Source of the DNA: Ceratothoa steindachneri
Lineage: Eukaryota > Arthropoda > Malacostraca > Isopoda > Cymothoidae
DNA length: 64,000 nucleotides
Assembly: GCA_963969495.1 (NCBI GenBank)
Contig: OZ018324.1
Coordinates: 155,666,172 to 155,730,171, forward strand
Direction of reading: 5' to 3'
The notes beneath the pieces are model-generated. The model did not search any database. It was given only the letters and a program-made list of their open reading frames with translations, and was not told where the DNA came from. Shown here one piece after another: positions 12,192 to 24,300 of this stretch. The position numbers were made by a program, and so were the translations under genes. Within the stretch, counting starts at the first letter, position 1. Each line of letters begins with the position of its first letter.

Positions 12192-12362
12192 TTAAACTTT
12201 GGCATTGTCAAAAGACAGTCCCCGACGTGCTTTCATCTGCTTGAGCCGATAAGTACAATAGATGCGAAGGAAGATGGCGCCGAATACGATTAAGATTCCA
12301 AGGATCCCAACAGGGGTGACCGGATGCATGTAGAGGATGCAAGATAGGAGAATCGCCAAACC
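12192..12362 (-). CDS. SLC35B2: SLC35B2 exon 7 (residues 358-413 and stop)
   Basis: Acceptor TTTCTAG|GG. It encodes the last span ([14 protein letters not shown] onward) and a basic cytosolic tail ([12 protein letters not shown]) ending in AKV and TAA. The human protein also ends in KV. Confidence 0.93.
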   Translation of the reverse strand, partial: GLAILLSCILYMHPVTPVGILGILIVFGAIFLRIYCTYRLKQMKARRGLSFDNAKV

Positions 12363-15300
12363 CTAGAAACAAAACCACGATGCATTTCACAATTGAGAAA
12401 ATGAGATTGGCACTTAATATTGGCGGAAAGGGGGGGTAGGGAGAAGCACAAAGAATTTCGAATTCCTTGTAGCAACGTAAAATAGCGCTTAAGAATAAGG
12501 CCCTAATGCTCATTTTGAAGCAAAAGGGAAAAGTAATACTTAGAAATAAAGCCATAATACTCATTTTGAAGCTCAAAGGAAAACTAGCGCTTAGGTATAA
12601 GGCCATAACACTCATTTTGAAGCACAAGGGAAAACTAGGGCTTAAGAATAAGGTCATAATGCTCATTTTGAAGCATTAGGGGGACGCTGAATATGTTTTT
12701 AAAGTTAATAATATTAAAATGACATTTGATCAAATTGCAGAGGCTAATCAGGGTTAGCTGTTGTCACATATTATCTTACTTGTCGGATGGTCATCATGAT
12801 AACGAATACGACTGGACCAAAGCACGAGATGGTGTAGAAAATGAACAATTGTCCCAATGCAGAACAAATCTGAAGAAAAAAATTCATATCTTGAGATTAT
12901 TACATTTGCCTCCAAAAAACAAAAGACAATCAAAGCATACACCCCCTTCAATCAATCCATGAGTTCTACGAGGATTTCGAGTCCTAGATGTGCCTGTAAG
13001 AGCCTTTCTCCATGGACAATTAAAACTTCACCTCTCATTTGCAATCATTTTTCATTCCAAGAAGCCTACAACCTGTGGAAGGGGAGTAGATCTGCCTTTC
13101 TATGGGATAATTATGTGCACTACAGAACAGCAGCTCAGAGGGTATATAATAATGCTGAAGTTGAATTCAATACTACCACAAAGGGAACTCTTCAGCGCAC
13201 AGCAAATTCCCACAAATTCTGGACCACTCTCAAGTCTGCTCTTTTTGGGAATGATTCATCTATGCCACCCCTTCTTAAACCTGATGGTTCCATTACCCAT
13301 AGTCCTGAAGAAAAGGCAACACTGTTGGCTGATGTTTTTGATAATAAACAAAGTAATGAGAATCTAACTCTACCTGACACTTGTTTCCCTGAACCAAGGT
13401 TAAACAAGATTGCTTTCCGTTCAAGTGAAGTAAAACAGTTACTTCTTGATCTGGATGCTTATGGTGGTACTGACCCAAATGGTATATTCCCTTTATTCTT
13501 TAAGAAAACTGCAGAGTATTTGGCTCCCAAGCTTTCCGTTATTCTTCGGAAGCTGGCGAGGAGTGGTAGTTTTTGCGAATGTTGGAGAATTGGTAACATC
13601 ACTCCACTATGTAAAAGTGCAAGTGGTAGTTTTAACCCTACTGAATATAGGCCCATTTCTATAACTCCTGTTCTATCTAAGATTTTTGAACGTTTACTAG
13701 CTAAACGTTTAAGTACATTTGCCGAGCTTAATCGTCTGTTTCCCTTTTTACAGTTTGGATTTCGTAAGGGTCTGAGCACTTGTGATGCACTTCTCACAGT
13801 CTCCACCATTGTCCAAAAATCATTAGACTCTGGTCAAGAAGTTCGCTTAGTTGGCCTGGATTTCAGTGCCGCATTTGACCGTGTCAATCATAAGGCCCTG
13901 ATATTTAAGTTGAAGCAGTTGGGAGTAGGTGGTGTATTTTTAAATATTATTGAACAATTTTTAACAAATCGACATCAAAAGGTTTATGTTGACAATAATT
14001 TTAGTGATGAGAGAGAGGTGCTATCTGGTGTACCACAAGGCAGTGTTCTTGGTCCTCTACTGTTTATATTATATACCCATGATATGTGGTTTGGACTGGA
14101 AAATAGACTTATAGCCTATGCTGATGATGCTACTCTAATAGCCCCAGTCCCATCTTCTGAGTTGAGAGCATCGGTTGCAGAGTCTTTAAATAGAGATCTG
14201 GCTAAGATAAATGTTTGGTGTACTTCATGGGGCATGAAGTTAAATGCAAAGAAAACCCAGAGTATGATTGTTAGCAGATCCAGAACACTAGATCCTCCCC
14301 ATCCAGATCTTTTAATAAATAACATTCCCATCTCCATATGTGATTCTTTTAAGTTGCTTGGAGTTATGCTTGACTCTAGGTTTACTTTTGAGAATCACAT
14401 TCGATCTATTTCCTCCTCTATTGCTCAAAAAATTGGCATTTTGAGGAAATCTTACAAAGTATTTGGAGAGCAGACTGTTCTTAAAAATTGTTTTAATGCT
14501 TTTATTCTTCCGTGTTTTGAATATTGCGCCCCTGTTTGGAGTTCGGCAGCCAACTCTTATCTTAATTTATTAGATAAAAATTTGAGAGCAATAAAATTTT
14601 TAATTCCTGACCTCAAAGTTGATCTGTGGCACAGGCGAGCAATAAGCTCCCTATGCATCTTATATAAAATTTTTAACAATGCAGATCATCCACTGCATCA
14701 CGATCTGCCCAATTTATATGCCCCTCAACGAGTTACCAGAGGTGTACTAAATGCCAATAGTAGGGCCTTTACGCCTATGAGATTCAACACAACACAGTTT
14801 TCAAGAAGTTTCATTCCTAACACAACTAAACTGTGGAATGAACTTCCTAGTGTTGTTGTTGAGTCCTTGGAACTTCAGAAATTTAAAGTGGGTGCTAATA
14901 CATTTTTAATTAACAGAAACTTATAACTTTAATATTTTATTCATTATCCACACATATATAATATTATAATATTTTTAACATTATAGCATTTAATTTTTTT
15001 TTTTTTTTTTTAATTTTCTATTTATTTATTATGTTTTTCTTAATCTTTGTTTCGTTTTTCCATACCAGGTTTCTTTCCCCGCTGGGGCCCTTGGGCTTAT
15101 AGCTATTTGCTCTTCCAGTTGGGGTTGTGGCTTGGAACTTTAATAATAATAATAATAAACCTCACTACAAAAAAAATCTCTCCCATCCCTTCATGCACAC
15201 TCGAGCACAAAACAACAACAATTATTCCATGGCAAAATTGGCTGTTCATAGCGACAGGGTTATCTGTTGAAGCATCACGTCGAGGCCTGATTTATCTACA

Positions 15301-18300
15301 AGACCACAAGCACCCCCCCCCCAAATTTTAAAAATAAATGTCTAAATAAGAATAAAATTAAGGCACAAAGATTGGGATAATGTACAGGAATAAAAAGAGG
15401 GGAAGGGGTTCTTGTAAGATGAAATCTATAAAGAAAGGTGAAGCAAGAGATAGTAAAGATCCATGGAAAACAGATACAGACCCTCCTCTAGGCATTGGAG
15501 GTTGAGAAGGCACCAACCCCCCAGATTTCAGCTGCAATTGACATTGATTTGCAGGTTAGATAAGAAAAAGGAAGATGGGGGAACTAGAAGGTGAGAGGGG
15601 GAAAGAGTGGTGTGTGTTAAAGAACCACCTACAACCAAAACCAAAAAGGTAGGGTGGGGGACACCTCACTTCCAGTGCCAACCTAAATTTTTTTTTTTTA
15701 AGGGGGTATCTGGTGACTGCCCACTTAGGCATAAATCGCCGTAAACAAAAAGCCTAGTTCTAGGCTACTTTAAAAAATTTGAACAGGAAACAACAATAAA
15801 AAGAAATAACAATAACAAAAACAACAACTAAACCTAGTTAAATGAAAGGGAGAAGGCCGGCCTCCCCCAAATAGTCAACAAGTCCACCAGTCAATGTGTA
15901 CGCACTCGTCCCGAGTACAAAGGACAGGCGGTAGCGACCCCGCCCATCCCGGTAACGGGACAGGTAACGTGCGCGAAGATCACTCAGACTGGGACATTCG
16001 ACAAAAATGTGCCGAACAGTCTGGGGGACGACGCAGTCGTTGCAATAGGGCGCAGGCGAGCGCTCCATCAAATAGCGATGCGTCATACGAGTGTGTCCGA
16101 TTCGGAGACGACAGAAAGCGACATGAAGCCGTCGCGGCATTGGGGGATAGGTCCATGGGAACAGTCGCGGCGCAATAGAACGCAACTTTAAGTTCCCTTT
16201 GACCGTCTCCCATCTTCTTTGCCGAGCAGTCCGAAGAGCTGCCCGTATTCCTACCATGTAGTCGGTGTGAGGAAGAGCAAAACGCTGGTCCGGTCGCAGA
16301 GTCCTCGCGGACTCTTTGGCGCCCTCATCAGCGCGCTCTTCTCCGCAATTCCTACATGTCCAGGAACCCAGCAGAAGATAATCTCGACATCTGCCCGGCT
16401 CGCCAAAACCGTGGCGTCACGGATATCGCGAACCAGGGGATGCGGAAATTCCAATGCCCCGAGAGCACTCAGGGCGCTTTGTGCGTCGCTATAGATCACA
16501 ATCCGGTCTCCGAACCGGGCACGTCGCGTAATCTTCCGTACAGAGTGGTGTATTGCCACCAGCTCGGCCGTGAAGACAGACGCAGCGCCTGGTAGAGCCC
16601 CGCTGACTTCAAACAGAGGGGATACTGCGTGGAAGCCGACCCACTCTTGGGACTTAGAGCCATCCGTATAACTGGCACGGTTCCAGCGTGACACGATGTG
16701 TGCTCCAAAAAGGTCGAACTCAATACTCCCGGCGCAGTACAAGCTTTGGGAGCAGAGGCGCGGCGACAAATAGCCAAATGTGTTACCCTCCAGGGTGGCG
16801 TTCTGGGCAAAACCAGGGGTGCCACCGGCCCGAGAGCTATATCTACCTCTCGAAGGAGTTTCCTGGCCTTAAACCCAAAGGGCTTAGGGTATGACTGGCG
16901 TCTCTCGGCGGCATAGGCACCATCGAGATCAGCTGCGGATGCAGTGAGAGCTGTTGGCGAATAAGGGAGGCACCGGGCTCGCGCGTACAGTCGAGTGATG
17001 CACTGCACGCAGCGCAGAGCGAGTGGCATCTCCCCAGCATCGACCAACAGGCTCTCAATGGGGAAAGTGCGGAAGGCACCGGTCGCAAGGCGAAGGCCGG
17101 TGTGGTGGATCGAATCCACCTTCCGCAATAAACGCTCGGATGCGGATGCATAAAACTCGCATCCGTAGTCGAGCTTCGAACGAACAAAGGATCGATAAAA
17201 AAAGTAGGGCAGTAGCCCTATCAGCGCCCCAAGCGCTGAACGTCACGGAAAGGAGAATGTCCATGGCGCGGGTACAAGAGACCCTAAGGCTGCGAATATG
17301 AAACTCCCAGGTGAGGCGTCGGTCGAATACAAGACCAAGGAAACGGTGCGACTCAACCACATCCAGGCGCACCCCATTAAGAAACAAATCTGGGTCGGGG
17401 TGGAGCCGTGGATAGCGGCAGAAGTCGACCACCTTAGTCTTGGCCAAAGAAAACCGAAACCTGTGCGCTTCGGCATAGCGAGAGACGCGGTTTAATGCCT
17501 GTTGGAGGCGACGCTCCAGAGTTGGCATCTGGGCCGCGCCAAAGGAGATCGAAAGGTCGTCCACGTAGCGAGAACATCTTCCGGCCGCACCGAGGTGATG
17601 CCGTTGATGCTCAGGGAAAAGAGTGTGACACTAAGGACACTTCCCTGCGGGACACCGTCTTCCTGCTCCTTTAGGCCGGAGAGGACTCCCCCCACTAGTA
17701 CGCGGAATCGACGATCTCGCAAAAATTCAGATATAAACATTGGGAGGCGTCCCCTCGCCCACATCGTGTGGAGAGTCTCCATGATACCGCATCGCCATGC
17801 GGTATCATAGGCCTTCTCCAGATCGAAAAACACCGTGGCGTAGTGCTGTCTACGAAGGAAAGCCTCGCAGACGGCCTTTTCCAGTCAGAGCAGAACATCC
17901 GACGTGGGGTGGAACTTGCGGAAGCCGCACTGCGGAAGACAGATGGCCTCCGCTGTCCAGGAAAAAACCTAGTCTAACATTTACCAATTTCTCCATCAAC
18001 TTGCACACGCAAGAGGTTAGAGAGATTGGGCGGAAACCGGTCGGAGTAGAGGGATCTCTCCCCGGCTTGCGAAAGGCGAGCACAGTAGCGATTCGCCAGG
18101 AGTCTGGGAGAACAAATCTAACAGAAAGGCCATGCCTCGCTCACCCAGGTGTCGAAGCATGGCGTACGGGACATCGTCTGGACCATGGGCGGTGTCCGCG
18201 CACGAAGCGAGAGCGGAACGCAACTCACTCACACTAAACTTGTCGTTGAAGGGTTCTCCGCCTCTGGAGGTAAAGTCCAGCCGGCGGCCTTCCGCGACAT

Positions 18301-21300
18301 CACGACGTGCATTGAATGTTGGCGGAGCAGCATCACGGCTAGAGAATGCGGAAAAAGCGGTAGCTAAGGATTCCGACACGGACGCGGGGTCCGAGATTGC
18401 GGTCCCATTCTCCTGGAGAACGAGGGGGGGGGGTTCCTGCGAGAACTTGCCCCGAATCCTTTTGACTCGCTTCCACACCTCAGCTAAAGGGGTCTTGCCG
18501 TTAAGTGAAGACACGTATGCCCACCAAGAAGAGCGGCGGGCGTGCTTCGAAATATACCGGAACCTAGCCCTAGCCCGACGAAATTCAGAGACAGTGAAAT
18601 CGTTCGGGCGGCGCTTATAGCGCATGTAGGCATAACGCTTCTGTTTGAGGGCCGTCTCACACTCAGCCGACCACCATGGGAGTGGTCGGCGTGCAAAACG
18701 GCCAGACGTCCTAGGAATAGTAGTCAGGCCCACGGCGATGAGGTTGCCGGAGAAGAACTCAACGGCCTCATCTACCGACCTAAACTCCTCGACTGGGATA
18801 GAGAATTCAGTCATTTCCTGAAATGCAGGCCACCGCGCTCGCGCCAAGCACCACCGAGGTGGTCTCTCAGGCGGGAGTTGCCCTGAAAATGATATTTGAA
18901 TGGTAAAGTTATCACTACCATGGAGGTCATCGACCACCCCCCCAATCATCCGAAGAGCACAAAGATAGGTCAAGGCAAGAAAATGAAGCGGTTCTGGGAC
19001 AGTGATGCGTAAACTCATCCACGTTTAGGACACCCATCTTAGGCTCTTCGATCAGATCGGCAAGGACTTGTCCCCTGGGATCTATGGAGTAATCTCCCCA
19101 GAGGATGCCTACCATTTAGATCTCCAAGCAAGAGATAGGGCCTCGGCAACCGTGCCACGACGCGGCGGAAGTCCCCCGCGTCGAAGTCAGATGACGGTGG
19201 AATGTACGCAGAAATGATAGTATACCTCCTATCCAGGTGCAGCTGCACAGCAACCGCCTGAAAGGAGGTATCTAAAGAGAAAGGAAGAACGAAGACATCA
19301 TGCCGGGTGTAAACTGGGCATCCCCCAGCACGGCCATCTCGCGGTGGTGGGGTCGCAAGACCCTTATACCCCGGGAGGGCAGGCAGGGGGCACGCGCCTA
19401 ACATGGTCTCCTGCAAAAAGATAGCTAACGGGAAACGGGACGAGACGAGCCTCCGCAGCTCCTCCCAGTTGGCCCGGAGTCCACGGCAATTCCATTGATG
19501 GAATATGCCATCCAGGCCTAGCTCGGAGGAGACGCGGGGGCCCTCCTCGAACAGAAGACCCTCACGGGAATGGCCGTACGCTTCCCGGGGGCAGAACCGC
19601 GGGCGCTGTTGGCCGGACAAAGCGCTGTCACTTTCGACGACTTATTGGGGGAGGTTGGGCTCGCCATGCGAGTCTTTTCCTCCCTCCGCCTCGAAACCTT
19701 AGGTGGGCGTTGCGGCTTCGGAGGCGGGGGGCCCTCGTTTCGAGGAACCACCGTCTCCGAGCCACTCGCTCCACCTCGGGGCGTGGGCGAAGGAGTCGAA
19801 GCTCCTTTGTTGCTGTCCTCCTTTCGGGGGATAGCTTTAGGAACCCCCGAAGATGGCCTGGCGACCATCTTCATGGGTGTTGCCTCCTGTGAGTCTAACG
19901 ACTCGGTGGAGGTGCGTGGCCGTTTCGCCTTACGGGAAACGGCCACGCTGGAAGAAGAGGGGGGAGCCCTGGTTTTAGCCGAGGCTGGGTATGAACCCTT
20001 TTTGCCGCCAGCTTTACCAGGGGAGCGCCCAGGTTGGGTAGAGCCCGCAGAAGGGCTCCGAATGGGCGCGGAAATAACCGTGCTCGTTGGCCTGGATGGG
20101 CCAGGAGCAGAGGGTGCCTTTCTAACTATTGAGGCATATGACGTCTCAGGCAGAGCCGGGCGCGCCAGGACCAAGTCCTTAGCCTCGCGGAATGAGAGTC
20201 GATCCTGGGCCTGAACGGCCAGGATTTCTTTCTCAAGGAGATATGTACCACATTGCTTCGAAGAAGCGGGGTGCGGCTCTGCGCAATTGACACACTTGAC
20301 CACACAAGATTTGGACTTATCGTGTGCGACCTTGGAGCAATTTACACATACTTCGGGTGACCCCGAGTTTGCACGTCTACATGAGCGATTCGTATGGCCG
20401 AAGCGGTGACAGTAATAGCACCGCCGCGGAAGTGGCACGAATGCCTTCACGCGGTAGTGATACCAACCGGCACATTCGTCACAGTCGAACGTGACGAAGA
20501 GTTTAGGGGTGGGTATCGAGGCCCCTCCCTGTTTTCTCATCACACATTCGACCTTGACCGCCCCATGGTCGGCCAGCTCTAGGGTGATGTCCTCAATGGA
20601 GTAGTCAACGAGTTCTTTCGCATAAACTACTCCTTTCACAAAGTTCATGGTAGAGTGCGGCGTCACACTCACCGGGGTGCCATCAAGTGTCCGAAGAGCA
20701 CTTATCTTGGCCGCCTCGGCGGGATTCGCCGCTTTCGCCAGAAGGCTCCCGTCCGAGAAAAGGGTCACCTTCGGCTCTCTACCAATTGCACTAGCTAATC
20801 CTCTCCTCTGATGGATCATGTTGCCCTTCGACAACATGGTGCTATCAGTGGAGCGAATAACGAGGAAGCGCTTGAAGCCAGCGGGGTCGAAAACGCCAGG
20901 TAACCTCTGAATGAAGGGCCCCGATGTCATCGAGGCTCCGCCCTGTGAACTTTTGGTCTTAGTCAGGGGCTCCGCAACCGGGGGGGCAGAGGGGCCGGAT
21001 GTGCCGGTCTTGGCTTGGTCGCTTGCCAAAGTGGCAGCAGAGCCATCCGTCCCCACAGCCCCCGCGGATGGAGAGGAGACCCGATTCTTCTTAGTCTTTT
21101 TCGTCCTTTTCTTTTTTCGAGAGGAGGGCGGGAAATGAACCCGCTTCTCACCTCCGCCGGTAGAAGCCCCTAGGCCAGATGGACCGGCCTCAGCTAGGTC
21201 CTTCTCCGAAATGGAGAAGGTCCTGGTGGTCGCAGGGGCATCATCCGGAAGAGATCCCTCCCCTCCTTGTACTGCCTCAGAATCTCCAGCCGTTTGAGGA

Positions 21301-24300
21301 GGACCTTGCATAGGGGCGGATTCGGGTTCGGTGCTTCGCGCCGAGCCCGGATTCCCCCCCATGGAAGGCCCAACCGTCTGAGGCTGAGTTTCCTCAAGGA
21401 CCATGTCTATCACAGGAGGGGCCTCCAGTTGGCCATCCCCTCCCAGGACATCGCAGGTCCCCTTGGCAGCGTCATGAGTCTTTTGTGGGGAGGCACAGGC
21501 CTTGACCCCGGCAAGGTTTAGTATTCTTGCCAGCAAGTCTTTTGAGGGAAGAGACCAAAGGGGCCTGGCTTCCCTCTCCCCCCTAAGGGGGTTTGCCCTA
21601 CCGAGCCGCTTACACGAGGGGCGGTTGTGCAATGGGCTGCCTGCTGGCTTTCTTGGCAGCCTGAAAGCACCTCCAGAGAAGGGGGTGAGGGGGAGTCCCC
21701 TTCACCCGTAGGCGTACGAGAGGAGTAAGCCTCCTCTCCGGTTAAAGAAATATGGAGGGTCCCCTGCGCAAGCACAGGGATGGGGACCTCCATTTTTTTT
21801 GGTGGAGCTGCACGAGGGGGGCTCCGTCGATGAGCAAGGGGGAATTAGGGGGAGATTGTTTTTTGTATCATCATTGGGCATGGTGACCCTATTTGTGCTA
21901 CGGGACGCAATAGCTCATCACCTCTCGCAGTTGCCCGCACTGCAAGAGGTGCTTACAAGCCCGGCAGAGCCAGGCGCCGCCATTTGGGACCACCCCTCCC
22001 GCCTGGTGGCCTGGCAGTCCATCGGCATGGCGGCTCCACCTTGGACACGGCGTAAAAATATATAGATTGTGAAGAGGAGAGGAAAAGGGATGTGAGGAAG
22101 GTATGGGTGGGGATGAAGCAGGTTGTTAAAAATCAACCACCCCAGACCGGAGCTCAGGGGTTATAGCACCTTGTGAAATTAGAGGCTGACCAGAGAAAGT
22201 TGTGGGAGAGGTTGTATGAAAAGAAAGGAAACAAGTGTTTTGAAGGAAGGAGAATAGGCTAAGCTGGGGTCGGACGGGGTGCTGAGTCCCGTCAGCACGG
22301 CGGTGCCAACCTGAAATGATGGAAGCTGGTCATCGGCTAGTCTACATGAGGCACTCACTAGTGGAGTAAAGAGATGAAAAAAAATGATATGCTTTGGAGA
22401 GCTCATGCTTCCACACAAATCGTTAATTAATATAGTGTGTATATATCTTGCGACAACAGTTAGAGAAGGAAAGAGGAGAAACCACTGATAAAACCTGCGC
22501 CGAGCGAAGCGTCAGCTAATAAAACTCGAGACGAGGGAAGCGTCGGCTGATAAAAATGCGAGGCGAGCGAGGCGTCAGCTAATAAAACCAGAGACGAGTG
22601 AAGCATCAGCAAATAAAACCGGCCATGAGCGAAACATCGGGCAATAAAACCGCGACGAGAGAAGCTTCATCTAATAAAACGAGACGAGCGAAGCGTTGGC
22701 TAATAAAACACGAGATGAGAGAATCGTCGGCTAATAAAATCAGAGACAAGAGAAGCGTCGGCTAATAAAACCAGAGACGAGCAAAGCTTCGTTCAGCTAA
22801 TATAACGAGACGAGCGAATCGTCTGCTAATAAAACCAGAGCGAGCGAAGTGTCAGCTAATAAAACACGAGACGAGCGAATCGTCGGCTAATAAAACCAGA
22901 GACGAGCGAAGCGTCGGCTAATAAAACCAGAGACAAGCGAAGCGTCGGCTAATAAAACCAGAGGCAAACGAAGCTTTGGTTAATAAAATACGAGACGAGC
23001 GAAGCGTCAGCTAATAAAATACGAGACGAGCGAAGCGTCGGCTAATAAAACACGAGATGAGCGAAGCGTCGGATAATAAAACCAGAGACGAGCGAAGCTT
23101 CGGCTAATAAAACGAGACGAGCGAATCGTCAGCTAATAAAACTAGAGACGAGCGAAGTGTCAGCTAATAAAACACGAGATGAGCGAAGCTTCGGCTAATA
23201 AAACACGAGAAGAGCGAAGCGTCTGCTAATATTATTATTACACAAGATGAGACAGGTAGAACGGGAAGAGTGCAAGCACTATAGATTGCCATTAGCAATC
23301 CCCGAACACCTGCAACGTCGAAGAGGAAACGATGGTAAGAAGAAAAGGAAGTGGGATAGAAGAATAAACTGGGAAAAGATAGGTAAAGAAAAACCTCAAG
23401 GCTTCCAGTCATCTATGGATTCAGTTAAATTAAATTGAGTAATAAAATTAAATAAAAAAATTGAAAAACAGTATATAGCAACATTCAAACAAAACAAGAT
23501 ATAGTGTATATAGAATATTCAAACAAGAAAAAACATAACAAGGAATTCCAAAGATGGACAATACTTGGCAGAAAGCAACGCTGAAACTGGCTAGTACGGC
23601 ATCTGATAGACTGAAAACAAAGAGGATGCCGGGCCAAAGCCTGACGAGTGTTTCTCCTTGCTACAAAGCGATTTGGCCAGGAAATATACAGTGAGTGATG
23701 CGGATTGGATTCTATCTTATAGAGCATGCACACATTGCTAATCTTCCGACAATGTGCAAGGTTCCATTGAACATTACCGCCACAAAGAAAGCTGACATTA
23801 TAAGAGAGTGCCAATAAGATGCAAGTGTGAGGTAACAGCAGGCGACCAGAATAAAGCTTTTGAAGCATCAGTGAAGGTGATATAGGACTTTCTCATGATT
23901 TACAATTTCTGCGAAGCAGTAGTCACAAGAGATCTGATGTGACACTCAAAAGTTAATTTGGAATTAAATTTAACGCCCGAAATGTCCAGTTCGTCCACAT
24001 CGTTTAATGCTAAACCATCAACATGGAGAGGTTCATGTTGAGGAAAAGGGCTACGAGATCGTGAGATACACATACATTTAGATTTAGCGATGTTAAGCTT
24101 CATGTTCCATGTATGGCACCATATAGAAATGCATCGAAGATTTTCATTGAGGGAATTAGATGCAATGCTGCGAGAGTGAGGGAAATCAATAGTCGCGACC
24201 AGAGTTACATCGTCTGCATAATCATACATAATATTTTTTGTGATGCTAAAGAGGTCAGCAGTGTAAATATTGAAGAGCAGAGGTCCGAGAACACGAGATG

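Larger units (their letters stand above)
15688..22302 (-). mobile_element. I-group LINE copy A, nearly full length, with 13-bp target duplication
   Basis: The 3' end is a T12 run on the plus strand (15,688-15,699), i.e. a poly(A) tail. The left flank GTGCCAACCTAAA (15,675-15,687) is repeated after the 5' end as GTGCCAACCTGAA (22,303-22,315), 12 of 13 identical, as expected of a target-site duplication. The 6.6-kb element has a 3' UTR with the family hairpin (15,751-15,766), a broken ORF2, ORF1, and a 5' UTR of about 500 bp. It is only a few percent diverged from copy D by eye. It lies sense-oriented in SLC35B2 intron 5. Confidence 0.9.

Noticed and set aside
12208..12666. 152-codon minus-strand frame over the last exon and intron 6
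   Set aside because: It runs in a different frame from the transporter exon and covers the 51-bp minisatellite; splice sites explain the region better.
12857..12989. First part of the plus-strand LINE frame as real coding sequence
   Set aside because: It is antisense to SLC35B2 exon 6 and its acceptor; the open frame extends there by chance.
18149..18620. Plus-strand frames near 18.1-18.6 kb
   Set aside because: Shadows of the broken ORF2 of copy A; homologous shadows occur at the same place in D, E and G.
22485..23232. CRISPR-like array
   Set aside because: Units are contiguous 31-bp repeats with no distinct spacers and no cas genes, in a spliced eukaryotic gene. It is a minisatellite.
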